Positions 31,858-49,282 of a stretch of 64,000 nucleotides of DNA are shown one piece after another (positions within the stretch are counted from its first letter, which is position 1; every line of letters begins with the position of its first letter). Below the pieces are notes generated by a model, which ran no database searches, was not told the DNA's origin, and worked only from the letters and a program-made list of their open reading frames with translations. Position numbers and translations under genes: made by a program. Source of the stretch: Chromohalobacter marismortui (GTDB lineage Bacteria; Pseudomonadota; Gammaproteobacteria; Pseudomonadales; Halomonadaceae); contig NZ_SOBR01000010.1 in the NCBI RefSeq assembly GCF_004364315.1, positions 1 to 64,000 of the forward strand, given 5' to 3'.

Positions 31858-31890
31858 GCCAACGGGCGCCGCAATGCGGCGCCCGTTGGC
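31858..31890 (-). terminator. perfect 16-bp inverted repeat between ftsH and folP
   Basis: GCCAACGGGCGCCGCA (31858-31873) and its exact inverse (31875-31890) are separated by one base. Only GTTTGG follows on the minus strand, so it may be a weak terminator or an mRNA-stabilising hairpin between the genes. Confidence 0.6.
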
Positions 31891-31909
31891 AGATAACACA
31901 CCCTTGCTA

Positions 31910-33871
31910 TCAGTGGCCAGCCGGCCCACCCAGCGGGTCCGAGGGGCGCCGTCGCGCATCGTCATCTTCGTCGCTGCTGGTGTCGGGTTCCTCTTCCGAC
32001 GTGCCTACAGGCTGTCCTGATCCCGTGGTCGGCCCATTATCATCCCAATCTTCGGGCGGACGCGGCTTGCGGCCTTCCATGATATCGCGGATCTGGTTGG
32101 CATCGATGGTTTCGTACTGCATCAGCGACTCCGCCATCAGGTCCAGCTTTTCACGATTGTCTTCCAGGATCTGACGGGCCTTGTTATAGCACTCGTCAAT
32201 GATCCGGCGTACTTCCTTGTCGAGGCGCGTCGTGGTCTCCCCGGATTTCAGCTTACCGCCTTGACCACCGCCGCCCAGGAACTGATGCGACTCATCCTCG
32301 TCGTACATCAGCGGCCCCATCTCTTCGGAGAGCCCCCACTTGGCGACCATGTTGTGGGCCAATTCGGTGGCACGCTTGATGTCGTTGGAGGCACCGGTGG
32401 TGACGCCGTTCGCTCCCAGCGTCATTTCCTCGGCGAGACGACCGCCGAACAGCGAGCATATCTGGCTGATGATCTGCTGACGGGAGAGGCTATAGCGATC
32501 CTCTTCCGGCAGGAACATGGTCACGCCCAGTGCACGACCACGCGGAATGATCGTCACCTTGTAGACCGGATCATGCTCGGGCATCAGAAGCCCGATGATG
32601 GCATGACCCGACTCGTGATACGCGGTATTACTCTTTTCCTTCTCGGACATGACCATCGAGCGCTTTTCGGCCCCCATCAGGATCTTGTCCTTGGCCATCT
32701 CGAGCTCGTCCATGCCCACCAGGCGCTTATTGCGTCGCGCCGCGAACAATGCTGCCTCGTTGACCAGGTTCGCCAGATCGGCACCGGAAAACCCCGGGGT
32801 GCCGCGTGCGATGAAGCTCGACTTGACATCATCCGCCAGCGGCACCTTACGCAGGTGTACGCCAAGGATGTGTTCGCGACCGCGGATATCGGGCAGCCCC
32901 ACCGTGACCTGCCGGTCGAAGCGACCGGGGCGCGTCAGCGCGGGGTCGAGCACATCGGGACGGTTGGTCGCGGCGATGACGATGATGCCTTCATTGGCCT
33001 CGAAACCGTCCATCTCGACCAGCAGCTGGTTGAGCGTCTGTTCGCGCTCGTCGTTGCCACCGCCCATGCCAGCGCCACGCGAACGCCCGACGGCATCGAT
33101 CTCGTCGATGAAAATGATGCACGGCGCCTGCTTCTTGGCTTGCTCGAACATGTCACGGACACGCGAGGCCCCTACGCCAACGAACATCTCCACGAAATCG
33201 GAACCCGAGATCGAGAAGAACGGCACCTTGGCTTCGCCGGCGATCGACTTGGCCAACAGCGTCTTGCCCGTACCCGGCGGCCCCACCATCAGGACACCGC
33301 GAGGAATCTGCCCCCCGAGGCGCTGGAACTTGCTGGGATCCTTGAGGAAGTCGACGAGTTCCTCGACTTCTTCCTTGGCCTCGTCACACCCCGCCACATC
33401 GGCGAAGGTGGTCTTGATCTGGTCTTGGGTAAGCAGTTTGGCCTTGGACTTGCCGAAGCTCATCGGACCGCCCTTGCCGCCACCGCCGCCTTGCATCTGA
33501 CGCATGAAGAAGATGAAGATCGCCAGAATGATCAGTATCGGGAAGCTGGCCACGAGCAGGCGCGTCCATAGACTCTGCTCCTCGGGCTTCTTGCCCACCA
33601 CCGTGACGTCATTGGCCAGCAAATCGTCCATCAGCTTGGGATCTTGCGCCGCAGGCCTGATGGTCTGGAACTTCGAACCATCTTCGCGCACGCCATGGAT
33701 GGTGTACCCTTCGATCGTCACGCTGCGCACTTGATCATTCTGCACTTGCTGGACGAATTGAGAGTAGCTCATCGTCTGGGGTGCACTGTCGGTACTGAAA
33801 TTGTTGAACACCGTCAGCAATACCGCCGCGATGACCAACCAGAGAATCAGGTTCTTCGCCATGTCGTTCAA
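31910..33871 (-). CDS. ftsH: ATP-dependent zinc metalloprotease FtsH
   Basis: Membrane-anchored AAA+ protease that degrades misfolded membrane proteins and regulators such as sigma-32 and LpxC. The 653-residue protein has two N-terminal membrane helices (about 6-22 and 105-125), Walker A GPPGTGKT, Walker [10 protein letters not shown], the SRH region and the zinc site HESGH near residue 417. The C-terminus is disordered and acidic. It follows rlmE, as in E. coli. Confidence 0.98.
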   Translation of the reverse strand: MNDMAKNLILWLVIAAVLLTVFNNFSTDSAPQTMSYSQFVQQVQNDQVRSVTIEGYTIHGVREDGSKFQTIRPAAQDPKLMDDLLANDVTVVGKKPEEQSLWTRLLVASFPILIILAIFIFFMRQMQGGGGGKGGPMSFGKSKAKLLTQDQIKTTFADVAGCDEAKEEVEELVDFLKDPSKFQRLGGQIPRGVLMVGPPGTGKTLLAKSIAGEAKVPFFSISGSDFVEMFVGVGASRVRDMFEQAKKQAPCIIFIDEIDAVGRSRGAGMGGGNDEREQTLNQLLVEMDGFEANEGIIVIAATNRPDVLDPALTRPGRFDRQVTVGLPDIRGREHILGVHLRKVPLADDVKSSFIARGTPGFSGADLANLVNEAALFAARRNKRLVGMDELEMAKDKILMGAEKRSMVMSEKEKSNTAYHESGHAIIGLLMPEHDPVYKVTIIPRGRALGVTMFLPEEDRYSLSRQQIISQICSLFGGRLAEEMTLGANGVTTGASNDIKRATELAHNMVAKWGLSEEMGPLMYDEDESHQFLGGGGQGGKLKSGETTTRLDKEVRRIIDECYNKARQILEDNREKLDLMAESLMQYETIDANQIRDIMEGRKPRPPEDWDDNGPTTGSGQPVGTSEEEPDTSSDEDDDARRRPSDPLGGPAGH

Positions 33872-34009
33872 GGGAATACCCTCATTGCATGCAACTGTCT
33901 GCCAAGCAGGACCATGAATTGGACACTACACCACACGAGAGGTTTCGACTACCAAGTCATTATGACTATCGAGTCGATGCATCAGTGGGCACATCCCATG
34001 GGCGCAAGC

Positions 34010-34642
34010 TCAGCCGTGGAATCCATCTGCAAGTAGGTAGACTTCTCGTGAGCGGGCACGCGAGGCCTCCGGCTTGCGAGTCGTCACCTTGCGGAAACTG
34101 CCGCGCAGTTCCTTCAAATATGCATCAAACCCTTCTCCCTGGAACACCTTGGCCAGAAAGCGCCCGCCTGGCGACAAGGTTTGACGCGCCAGATCAAGCG
34201 CCAGCTCGGCGAGGTACATCGCCTGCGGCTGATCGATGGCCGCCATACCACTCATATTGGGGGCCATATCAGACATCACAAGGTCGACACGGCGCCCATC
34301 CAGCGCGGCCAGAACCCGTTCGAGCACATCCATCTCGGTAAAGTCACCTTGCACGAACGCGACACCTGCCAGGGCATCCATCTCCAGGAGGTCGGACGCC
34401 ACCACACAGCCCTTGGCGCCCACCTTTTCGGCGGCGATCTGGCTCCAGCCCCCCGGTGCAGCGCCAAGATCGATGACGGTCATGCCCGGCTTGAAAAGCG
34501 TATCCTTGGCATCGATTTCGAGTAGCTTGTAACTGGCCCGCGAACGATAGCCATCTTGCCACGAACGCTGCACGTAGCGATCGTCGAAATGCTCTTTGAG
34601 CCAAGAGGCCGAGCTCTTGCTAGTATGCGAGGATCGTACCAC
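34010..34642 (-). CDS. rlmE: 23S rRNA (uridine-2552-2'-O) methyltransferase
   Basis: Methylates U2552 in the A loop of 23S rRNA. The 210-residue RrmJ/FtsJ protein shows [12 protein letters not shown], the SAM-binding [24 protein letters not shown] and [10 protein letters not shown] with the K-D-K-E catalytic set, and ends [13 protein letters not shown]. It is divergent from yhbY and upstream of ftsH. Confidence 0.97.
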   Translation of the reverse strand: MVRSSHTSKSSASWLKEHFDDRYVQRSWQDGYRSRASYKLLEIDAKDTLFKPGMTVIDLGAAPGGWSQIAAEKVGAKGCVVASDLLEMDALAGVAFVQGDFTEMDVLERVLAALDGRRVDLVMSDMAPNMSGMAAIDQPQAMYLAELALDLARQTLSPGGRFLAKVFQGEGFDAYLKELRGSFRKVTTRKPEASRARSREVYLLADGFHG

Positions 34643-34897
34643 GGTTCACCTAAATCGATAGCCGTCAGAACTCTTCCGGAAGGCGGGAGCGGGCTAGCTA
34701 GGCGGGCGCCACGGCCTTTCCAAGACGCCGCTTTCCCCGTAACATGGCGCGTTCTATCTTTTCTCGGCGCCGCATATCGCATCGGCCACAGGCTAGAATG
34801 ATCGACAGCCGCTGCGCCAACATGCGATTTGGTCGCATTCAGATAACGCTCTCGGCGATACGCCGAGCGTCCGCCAACCCGGAACAGTCACGATACC

Positions 34898-35224
34898 ATG
34901 AGCTTGTCACAGGCACAAAAGAAAGCATTTCGTAGCATCGGCCACCACCTGAACCCCGTTGTGACGGTGTCGGAGAACGGGCTTTCCGAAGGCGTTCTGG
35001 CCGAACTCGACCGCGCTCTGGAAGATCACGAGCTGGTCAAGGTCAAGCTAGCCCTCGGTGATCGCAACGACCGCCAGGCCATGATCAACGATCTGACCGA
35101 GGCCAGCCGCGGCGAACTGGTCCAGACCATCGGCAAGGTCGCGCTGCTTTACCGCCACAACCCTCGCGTCAACCCCAAGCTGTCCAACATCCAGCGCTTC
35201 GAAAACCACCACGGACGACGCTGA
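34898..35224 (+). CDS. yhbY: ribosome assembly RNA-binding protein YhbY
   Basis: Single CRM-domain RNA-binding protein associated with pre-50S particles. The 108-residue protein begins LSQAQKKAFRSIGHHLNPVVTVSENGLSEGVL and has the GxxG-type KVKLALGDRNDRQ and GKVALLYRHNP. It is divergent from rlmE, with 255 bases between starts where no further gene is seen. Confidence 0.93.
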   Translation: MSLSQAQKKAFRSIGHHLNPVVTVSENGLSEGVLAELDRALEDHELVKVKLALGDRNDRQAMINDLTEASRGELVQTIGKVALLYRHNPRVNPKLSNIQRFENHHGRR

Positions 35225-35283
35225 GCGGCCGGGCTTTGCCCGGCGCTAGAAGCTGGATGTCGACAGGATCACAGTCGTAGATG

Positions 35284-35324
35284 CGAAATACCCCCGCTGC
35301 CATGGCAGCGGGGGTATTTTTCTT
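35284..35324. terminator. strong terminator between yhbY and greA
   Basis: The stem AAATACCCCCGCTGCC / GGCAGCGGGGGTATTT around AT is followed by TTTCTT on the plus strand. A smaller GCCGGGC/GCCCGGC hairpin lies just upstream (35228-35244). It can serve the convergent greA transcript as well. Confidence 0.85.
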
Positions 35325-35370
35325 CCGACTTCAAGCGTCCAGGCGCGAAGCGCCGCTCTTCAAGCTTGGG

Positions 35371-35843
35371 TCAAAGATGCTCGACGCTGGCGATCTCGTA
35401 TTCGACATCGCCCCCGGGCGTCCGCACGAGCACCGTATCGCTTTCTTCCTTGCCAATCAGGGCACGTGCGATCGGCGATGTCACGGAAATCCGCCCCTCC
35501 TTGATGTCGGCCTCGTCTTCGCCGACGATCCGATAGCGCACTTCCTCGTCGTTTTGCAGGTTGATCAATTCCACCGTCACGCCAAAGATCACCTTGCCGG
35601 TCTTGGGCAGCTTGGTGACGTCGATCACCTGCGACGCGGACAGCTTGCCTTCGATCTCCTGGATGCGCCCTTCGATGAACCCTTGCTGCTCGCGCGCAGC
35701 GTGGTATTCGGCATTCTCCTTGAGATCGCCATGCTCACGCGCCTCGGCAATGGCGTTGATCACCTGGGGACGCTCCACGCTCTTGAGGTGCTCGAGCTCT
35801 TCTCGCAGACTTTGCTCGCCCGCAACGGTCATCGGGACCTTGT

Positions 35844-35847
<4 letters not shown>
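35371..35847 (-). CDS. greA: transcription elongation factor GreA
   Basis: Stimulates RNA cleavage in backtracked RNA polymerase. The 158-residue protein has the N-terminal coiled coil with [22 protein letters not shown] and the acidic tip [17 protein letters not shown], and a C-terminal FKBP-like domain ending [24 protein letters not shown]. Its start overlaps the carB stop (ATGA), so it is coupled to carB. Confidence 0.97.
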
Positions 35848-39074
<3,227 letters not shown>

Positions 39075-39146
39075 GACGATTCCCGCTAGACTAGGTGACA
39101 AACGACGGTGCGACGGTGCGCCGCCTCTCGCGGAGGCGGCGGTGGC

Positions 39147-40292
39147 TCAACGACGGGCCTGCATCAGCGCGATGAAGCGGTCGAACAGCGGTGCGACATC
39201 ACGTGGGCCGGGGCTGGCCTCGGGGTGCCCTTGAAAGCTGAACGCCGGGCAGTCGGTACGCTCGATGCCTTGCAAGGTGCCATCGAACAGCGAGCGGTGC
39301 GTGGCCCGCACGTTGGCCGGCAGGCTCGCCTCGTCGACCGCGAAGCCATGGTTCTGACTGGTGATCATCACGCGACCGCTATCGAGATCCTCAACCGGGT
39401 GATTGGCCCCATGATGGCCGTTGTTCATCTTCACCGTGCGCGCGCCAGAGGCCAGGCCCAGCAGTTGATGCCCCAGGCAGATGCCGAACAGCGGCACCTC
39501 GGCGGCGATCACTTCACGGATCGCCTCGATGGCGTAACCGCAGGGCTCGGGATCGCCCGGCCCATTGGCCAGGAAGACACCATCCGGCTGCATCGCCAGC
39601 ACCTCGGCGGCCGGGGTCTGCGCGGGCACCACCGTCAGGCGGCAGCCGCGCGAGGCCAGCATGCGCAGGATGTTGAACTTCGCGCCATAATCGTACGCTA
39701 CCACGTGATAAGGATGCTCACCCTGGGAGGCATCGGCGTAGCCGCTGCCCAGTTCCCATTCGCCTTCGCTCCATTCATAGGTATCGTGACAGCTCACTTC
39801 CTTGGCGAGATCCATGCCTTTGAGGCCGGGAAAGGCCCGCGCCGCTGACAAGGCCCGTTCGACGGCATCCTCGCCCTGGGCATCGCGACCCGCCAGGATC
39901 GCACCGTTCTGCGCGCCCTTTTCGCGTAACAGCCGGGTCAGGCGCCGGGTATCGATATCGGCAATGCCCAGCACGTCGTGACGCTTGAGATACGCGTCCA
40001 GGCTTTCTTCGCTGCGAAAGCTGCTGGCGGTAAGCGGCAAATCACGAATTACCAGGCCGGCGGCGGCGATGGCGCCGGATTCGACGTCTTCTGAATTGAT
40101 GCCGGTATTGCCGATATGCGGATAGGTGAGGGTGACGATCTGTCGTGTGTAGGAGGGGTCGGTGAGAATTTCTTGATAGCCAGTCATGGCCGTATTGAAG
40201 ACCACCTCACCACTGGTCTGCCCATCGGCTCCGATGGCACTGCCATGAAATACGCTGCCGTCTTCCAAGGCCAATATCGCGGGTCTGATCAA
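39147..40292 (-). CDS. carA: carbamoyl-phosphate synthase small subunit
   Basis: Glutamine amidotransferase subunit that feeds ammonia to CarB. The 381-residue protein has [11 protein letters not shown] at the N-terminus, the nucleophile Cys in [13 protein letters not shown] and the triad His/Glu in [11 protein letters not shown]. The carA-carB-greA order on the minus strand downstream of dapB is the Pseudomonas arrangement. Confidence 0.97.
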   Translation of the reverse strand: MIRPAILALEDGSVFHGSAIGADGQTSGEVVFNTAMTGYQEILTDPSYTRQIVTLTYPHIGNTGINSEDVESGAIAAAGLVIRDLPLTASSFRSEESLDAYLKRHDVLGIADIDTRRLTRLLREKGAQNGAILAGRDAQGEDAVERALSAARAFPGLKGMDLAKEVSCHDTYEWSEGEWELGSGYADASQGEHPYHVVAYDYGAKFNILRMLASRGCRLTVVPAQTPAAEVLAMQPDGVFLANGPGDPEPCGYAIEAIREVIAAEVPLFGICLGHQLLGLASGARTVKMNNGHHGANHPVEDLDSGRVMITSQNHGFAVDEASLPANVRATHRSLFDGTLQGIERTDCPAFSFQGHPEASPGPRDVAPLFDRFIALMQARR

Positions 40293-40402
40293 CGCAACGT
40301 CCTCCCCTTGTCATGCGCGAGTCTGGGCCGGGGCCGGCGTAACGCCAGACCCCTCGTATTCAAGGAGCACTAAGCGTATTGACGACCGCTGCTCGCGGGT
40401 CG

Positions 40403-40447
40403 TAAAAAAGCGGGACGAAACCTGAAAGAAGCCCGGTTTCATCCCGC
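40403..40447 (-). terminator. dapB terminator
   Basis: On the minus strand GCGGGATGAAACC and GGTTTCGTCCCGC form a long stem (40410-40422 with 40435-40447), followed by TTTTTTACG. It separates dapB from carA. Confidence 0.85.
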
Positions 40448-40534
40448 CTTTTGTCATTCGCTCGGTTCCCTGTGGCCGCCAACGCGTTTGCCCGGCCAAA
40501 TTGGCTCGATGATACGCGAGTTACGGGTCGCAGA

Positions 40535-41425
<891 letters not shown>

Positions 41426-41465
41426 TCATAGATATGACGTGATCGCGGATGAAGCCACGCCGGTA

Positions 41466-41756
41466 TCACGTCACAGCAGGCTGCCAGACAATATCGAGCG
41501 CATCGCGGTTCGCCATTCGCTCGAGATGCACCGCCACGACCTCTTCGAGGCGCTCGCGGGTCGCCACATCCTCGGCTGTCAGTTGCAGATGCAAGGCACC
41601 CGCCTCGGCGCGCATGTGGCACACCCCACCATCGAACGTGACGCGCCCCTGGTGCTCGTCATGGGCAACGCTCAGCTTGTGCTGCCAGTGCTTGCACAGG
41701 CGATTGATATACCGCGAACCGGATGTCGTCGAGACGACGGCGTGAGAAACAGGCAT
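41466..41756 (-). CDS. DUF2218 domain protein
   Basis: Small 96-residue protein with the DUF2218 pattern: VVSTTSGSRYINRLCKHWQHK at the N-terminus, a GRVTFDGG beta segment, and EEVVAVHLERMANRD towards the end, with conserved Cys/His (LCKHW ... H). Biochemical function is unknown; such genes often lie beside siderophore or iron ABC importers, and here it is divergent from one. The start at 41756 has AGGA eight bases upstream; a longer form from 41846 lacks support. Confidence 0.8.
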   Translation of the reverse strand: MPVSHAVVSTTSGSRYINRLCKHWQHKLSVAHDEHQGRVTFDGGVCHMRAEAGALHLQLTAEDVATRERLEEVVAVHLERMANRDALDIVWQPAVT

Positions 41757-42037
41757 GAAGATTTCCTCGTGGGATAGCCGCTCAATCAGCCTACCATTAT
41801 GGCATGCGCCCGCGACGCGCACCGGCAACGCTCCGTTCATCAACACGCGACGCGAGCGCCAAGAGGTCGGTCACACCTAGCCACTCCGCACCTTGCATGG
41901 CTCGACTCACCCGGGAGAGACAGGCATACTACAGCCAAATGCAAACAGCAATGAGTCGCAAAAATAAACGTCACGGATTAACGTTTTCTTGGCGTCTTTC
42001 AGCGTATCCAAATCACACAGCCAACTCGACACTCCCC

Positions 42038-43165
42038 ATGCCCATCTCACTACTGAAAGTCGCCGCCGGCGCGGCCCTCGCCTTCGTCGCCACGGCCGCC
42101 CTGGCTGAGGAAGTCACCGTCACCGACGTCGCCGGTCGAGAGGTGACCGTCGAGACCCCCGTGGATCGCGTTATCCTCGGCGAGGGACGCCAGATCTATC
42201 TGCTGGCCGCCCTGCAGCCGGAAAACCCTTTCGCGCACGTGGTGGGCTGGCGCGAGGATTTCTCCCAGGCCGACCCGGACAACTATGCCGCCTATGCCGC
42301 CAAGTTTCCCGAGATGACGCAGATCCCCACCTTCGGCGGCTTCAAGGACGGCACCTTCGATGTGGAGCAGGCGGCTGCGCTGCAGCCGGATGTCGTGTTG
42401 ATGAACCTGGAAGCCAAGGCCGCCACCGAGGATGCCGCCTACGACACCAAGTTGGCCCAACTGGGTATCCCGATCGTCTACGTCGATTTCCGCGAGAAGC
42501 CGCTCGAGCACACCATTCCCTCGATGCGCCTGATGGGACGCCTGTTGGGCGAGGAGAAAAGAGCCGAGGCGTTCATCGCCTTTGCCCAGGTCCAGATGGC
42601 GCGCGTCACCGAGACCATCGAGGCCGCCGACCCCGAACGTCCGCGCGTCTTCATCGATCGCGCCGGCGGCTATACCGACGACTGCTGCCTGAGCTTCGGG
42701 CCAGGCAACTTCGGTGAATACGTCGAGCTCGCCGGGGGAACCAACATCGCCGACGGCATCATTCCCAACACCTTCGGCCGACTGAACCCGGAGCAGATCA
42801 TCGCCGCCGATCCACAACAGGTGGTGGTGACCGGCGGCCACTGGGATGCCTACGTGCCCGGCGGCGACTGGGTGGGCGTGGGCCCCGGCGCCGATCTGGA
42901 CGCTGCCCGTGCCAAGCTCGAGGCCCTCACCAAGCGCACTGCCATGACCGGCATCGACGCCGTGGAAACCGGCAACGTCCACGCCATTTGGCACCAGTTC
43001 TACAACAGCCCCTACTACTTCGTCGCCGTTCAACGGCTGGCCAAGTGGTTTCATCCCGAGCTGTTCTCCGACCTCGACCCCGAGGCGACGCTCAGGACAT
43101 TGCATGAACGCTTCCTGCCGGTCGACTTTGAGCCTGGCTATTGGGTCTCGCTGAAGAATGACTGA
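42038..43165 (+). CDS. periplasmic substrate-binding protein of an iron/siderophore ABC importer
   Basis: 375 residues with a Sec signal peptide (LLKVAAGAALAFVATAALA, cleavage near residue 24) and a PeriBP_2 (FecB/BtuF) fold: VTVTDVAGREVTVETPVDRVI, LNLEAKA, then GGTNIADGI and IAADPQQVVVTGG. A Cys pair in TDDCCLSFG and the HAIWHQFYNSPYYFVAVQRL segment mark a subgroup usually linked to ferric siderophores. It overlaps the permease gene by 8 bases. The substrate is inferred from family only. No good Shine-Dalgarno sequence is seen before 42038. Confidence 0.85.
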   Translation: MPISLLKVAAGAALAFVATAALAEEVTVTDVAGREVTVETPVDRVILGEGRQIYLLAALQPENPFAHVVGWREDFSQADPDNYAAYAAKFPEMTQIPTFGGFKDGTFDVEQAAALQPDVVLMNLEAKAATEDAAYDTKLAQLGIPIVYVDFREKPLEHTIPSMRLMGRLLGEEKRAEAFIAFAQVQMARVTETIEAADPERPRVFIDRAGGYTDDCCLSFGPGNFGEYVELAGGTNIADGIIPNTFGRLNPEQIIAADPQQVVVTGGHWDAYVPGGDWVGVGPGADLDAARAKLEALTKRTAMTGIDAVETGNVHAIWHQFYNSPYYFVAVQRLAKWFHPELFSDLDPEATLRTLHERFLPVDFEPGYWVSLKND

Positions 43166-44249
43166 CATGCACACCGGCGTCGACACCGTGCCTTCCGAGC
43201 AATCTGCCGCCGAGGAAGGCCGCACCTTCTATCGCAGCCTGGTGGTTCGCCGTCAGCTGACCCTCGCCGCCCTGGCGCTGGCGCTGTTCCTCAGCTTGTG
43301 TACCGACCTCGCCCTGGGGCCGGCCCCGTTCAGCATCGGCGAGGTACTCGCCGCATTGTTCACGCCGGAAGACGTTAGCCAGCAGGCCCGCGTGATCCTG
43401 TGGGAAATCCGCATGCCGGTGGCACTGATGGCCTTGGTGGTGGGCGCCAGCCTGTCGGTGGCCGGCGCCCAGATGCAAACCATCCTCAGCAACCCCCTGG
43501 CCAGTCCCTTCACGCTGGGCATCTCCGCCGGGGCCAGCTTCGGTGCCGCCCTGGCGCTCGCTTTCGGCGTGGCGATCATCCCGACCGCAGTGGACTATGT
43601 CATCCCGATCAACGCCTTCGTCATGGCCATGCTGACCGCCTTCGCGATTCACCTGCTGAGCATGCGTCGCGGCGTGACGATCGAGACCATCGTGCTGCTG
43701 GGTATCGCCATGGTCTTCATCTTCAACTCGCTGATGGCGCTGATCCAGTTCTTCGCCAGCCAGCAGGCCGTGGCGGCGGTGGTGTTCTGGACCATGGGTA
43801 GCCTGACCAAGGCCACCTGGCCCAAGCTGTGGATCGCCCTGGGCGTGCTAGCCATGGTCATGCCGCTACTGGCGCGCCACGGCTGGGCGCTGACCGCCAT
43901 GCGCCTGGGCGACGCCAAGGCCGAGAGCCTGGGGGTGAAGCCCCGCACACTGCGCCTGGAAGTGCTGGTGCTCGTCTCGCTGCTGGCCGCCATCGCCGTG
44001 GCCTTCGTCGGGACCATCGGCTTCATCGGCCTGGTGGGGCCCCACATTGCCCGCCTCCTGCTGGGCGAAGATCAGCGCTTCTTCCTGCCCGGCGCGGCGC
44101 TGTGCGGGGCGTTGATCCTGTCGATCGGCTCGGTGCTGTCGAAGGTGCTGATTCCGGGCACCATCATTCCCATCGGCATCATCACGTCACTGGTCGGCAT
44201 TCCTTTCTTCCTGTTCCTCGTCCTCAGCAACAAGAAGGCCTCATGGTAA
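43158..44249 (+). CDS. FecCD-family permease of the iron ABC importer
   Basis: Inner-membrane permease, 363 residues with about nine to ten hydrophobic helices. FecCD signatures include VALMALVVGASLSVAGAQMQ, NPLASPFTLGISAGASFGA, and the ATPase-contact region GFIGLVGPHIARLLLGEDQR. Start is either 43158 or 43167. It overlaps both neighbours (8 and 7 bases), so the three genes form one translationally coupled operon. Confidence 0.9.
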   Translation: MTDMHTGVDTVPSEQSAAEEGRTFYRSLVVRRQLTLAALALALFLSLCTDLALGPAPFSIGEVLAALFTPEDVSQQARVILWEIRMPVALMALVVGASLSVAGAQMQTILSNPLASPFTLGISAGASFGAALALAFGVAIIPTAVDYVIPINAFVMAMLTAFAIHLLSMRRGVTIETIVLLGIAMVFIFNSLMALIQFFASQQAVAAVVFWTMGSLTKATWPKLWIALGVLAMVMPLLARHGWALTAMRLGDAKAESLGVKPRTLRLEVLVLVSLLAAIAVAFVGTIGFIGLVGPHIARLLLGEDQRFFLPGAALCGALILSIGSVLSKVLIPGTIIPIGIITSLVGIPFFLFLVLSNKKASW

Positions 44250-44992
44250 CGCTCACCCTCGATGGCCTAACGGCCCGCTACGGCCGCCGCCAGATTCTCT
44301 CCGCAATCACCGTGCCGCCCCTCGTAGGCGGCCAGGTGGTCGCCGTCCTCGGTCCCAACGCCGCCGGCAAGTCGACCCTGTTCCGGCGCATCTTCGGGCT
44401 GCTCGCCGGTGGTGGCACGGTGCGGATCACTGACGCCATCAGCGAGCGCCCCGTGGCCTACATGCCCCAGGAAACCGGCGTCAACGCCGTACTGACGGTC
44501 TACGAGTCGGTACTGCTGGCACGCATGCAGGGCCGGCGCCTGAACGTGAAGCCCGAGGATCTGGCCGAGGTGGACCGCGCCCTGGACGAACTGGGCATCG
44601 TCGCGCTCGGCGAGCGCGACATCGGCGATCTCAGCGGTGGGCAGCGACAACTGGTGGGGGCGGCCCAGGCGCTGGTGCAGAATCCCGAGATCCTGCTGCT
44701 CGACGAACCGACCTCGGCGCTGGACCTGCATCGCCAGATCCAGCTGCTGTCGATCCTGCGCCGACTGGCCAAGGAACGGGGCATGCTGGTAATCGCCGCA
44801 CTGCACGACCTGGGCCATGCACTGCGCTTCACCGACCAGGCACTGATACTGCAGGAGGGTAGACTGGCGGCCTGTGGCGCCACCGACGACGTCGTCACGC
44901 CAGAGCTGCTACGGCGCGTCTTTCAGGTCGAGGCCCGCATCGAGTCCTGCTCGCGGGGTCGCCCCCAGCTCATTGTCGAAGCGGCCATCTGA
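44243..44992 (+). CDS. ATP-binding protein of the iron ABC importer
   Basis: 249-residue cytoplasmic ATPase with Walker A GPNAAGKST (note Ala-Ala instead of Gly-Ser), Q-loop in YMPQET, signature LSGGQRQLV, Walker B LLLDEPTSALD and H-loop ALHDL. It belongs to the FecE/FepC type. It completes the three-gene importer; no outer-membrane TonB receptor is encoded in the window. The 3' end overlaps the convergent EamA gene by 23 bases. Confidence 0.9.
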   Translation: MVTLTLDGLTARYGRRQILSAITVPPLVGGQVVAVLGPNAAGKSTLFRRIFGLLAGGGTVRITDAISERPVAYMPQETGVNAVLTVYESVLLARMQGRRLNVKPEDLAEVDRALDELGIVALGERDIGDLSGGQRQLVGAAQALVQNPEILLLDEPTSALDLHRQIQLLSILRRLAKERGMLVIAALHDLGHALRFTDQALILQEGRLAACGATDDVVTPELLRRVFQVEARIESCSRGRPQLIVEAAI

Positions 44993-45863
44993 ACCGGCGT
45001 CCTTCGAGGGCCGCCAGTATGGCGCCACTCAGCACCAGCGGCAGGGCCACCAGGAAACCACTGGATGGCATCAGCCCGAAGATCAGCAGGTCGGCCAGCA
45101 CCGGCCAGACCAACGCCACGTACTCGAAGGGCGCCAGGCGCGAGACCTCGGCGTAGCGTAGCGCCAGGGTCATGCAGATATGTGCGGCGCCGCCGAACAA
45201 TCCCGCCAGCACCAGTAGCGCCAGCGTCGGCCCCGAAACCGCTATCCAGCCAAGCGGCAACGTGGCGAGCCCCGCCAGCGCTGTGACCAGCACGAAGTAG
45301 AAGGCAATCGAAGCGGCCGTCTCGGTACGCGAGATACGCCGCACCGTCACCAGTGCGCCCGCCGTCAGCAGCGCGGCCAGCACGCCCAGGCCGTAACCCA
45401 GCACCTGCCCCCGAGACTCGCCCAGGTCGGGCATCACCAGCGCCGCCACGCCCGCCAGCACCAACGCGAAGGCTGCCGCCCGGTGGAGGGTGAAGCGCTC
45501 GCCAAGCAGCAGCACGCCGCCCACCGCCATGGCCACCGGCGACAGCTGCGCCAGCAGCGTCGCCTCGGCTACCGGCAGCCGCGCCACCGCCGCGAAGGAA
45601 GCGAACATCGCTGCCGCGCCCAGTCCCGAGCGCACCAGATGCCCCACCGGTTTGCGCGTCGCCAGCGCCCGGGGAAATTCGCGGCGCCAGGTCATGAAGA
45701 TCACGATCGGCAGCAGCGCGAAGGCCGAGCGGAAGAATACGGTCTGGCCCAGCGGCACCTGCGTGCTCACCGCCTTGACGCACACCATCATCCCGGTGAA
45801 GAGAATGCCCGACAGCAGTCGGAGCACGATGCCGGCCAGCGGCCGATCCGAAACGTTATCCAT
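44970..45863 (-). CDS. EamA/DMT-family transporter
   Basis: 297-residue inner-membrane protein with about ten hydrophobic helices arranged as two EamA repeats (N-half with FFRSAFALLPI and VAEATLLAQLSPV, C-half with EVSRLAPFEYVALVWPVLADLL). Members export metabolites or amino acids; the substrate cannot be told. It sits between the iron importer and dnaJ. Confidence 0.85.
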   Translation of the reverse strand: MDNVSDRPLAGIVLRLLSGILFTGMMVCVKAVSTQVPLGQTVFFRSAFALLPIVIFMTWRREFPRALATRKPVGHLVRSGLGAAAMFASFAAVARLPVAEATLLAQLSPVAMAVGGVLLLGERFTLHRAAAFALVLAGVAALVMPDLGESRGQVLGYGLGVLAALLTAGALVTVRRISRTETAASIAFYFVLVTALAGLATLPLGWIAVSGPTLALLVLAGLFGGAAHICMTLALRYAEVSRLAPFEYVALVWPVLADLLIFGLMPSSGFLVALPLVLSGAILAALEGRRFRWPLRQ

Positions 45864-45981
45864 GAGCGTCCTTGAGCATCATTCACGCGAGCGGGCCCGG
45901 CGAGTCCGAGAGCCGTCAAGATAGCAGTCAACATAGGCACAATGATCGTTGCCAACCGATATTCGCGGACTAGCACACGAC

Positions 45982-46013
45982 GAGGCCCCGCCTCCTTGCG
46001 GAGTACGGGGCCT
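45982..46013 (-). terminator. hairpin after dnaJ
   Basis: The stem AGGCCCCG (45983-45990) / CGGGGCCT (46006-46013) has an inner CTCC/GGAG pairing. The U tract is poor, so this is a moderate candidate for the end of the grpE-dnaK-dnaJ transcript. Confidence 0.55.
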
Positions 46014-46038
46014 GGAACATACCGCCGACGAGACCGCT

Positions 46039-47187
<1,149 letters not shown>

Positions 47188-47277
47188 GGATGGTCCGCCT
47201 CCGTGTCGGCGCTGCGCAAACAGCAGCGCGGGAGAATACCCCCCGCGCTGCCGTCATGCGAGCATCAGACGTCGTGG

Positions 47278-49212
<1,935 letters not shown>

Positions 49213-49282
49213 TGGAATACCTCAAAATCGTTGCTTGACTGTTTCGTCTTCGTCGGCGGCTTCGCCGCCTCGTTGTTCGTCT

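Noticed and set aside
41757-42037. Possible Fur box between the DUF2218 gene and the iron importer
   Set aside because: Only a single ATGAG-like half-site (around 41950) was found; no convincing GATAATGATAATCATTATC-type match, so no operator is annotated in this 281-base gene-free gap.
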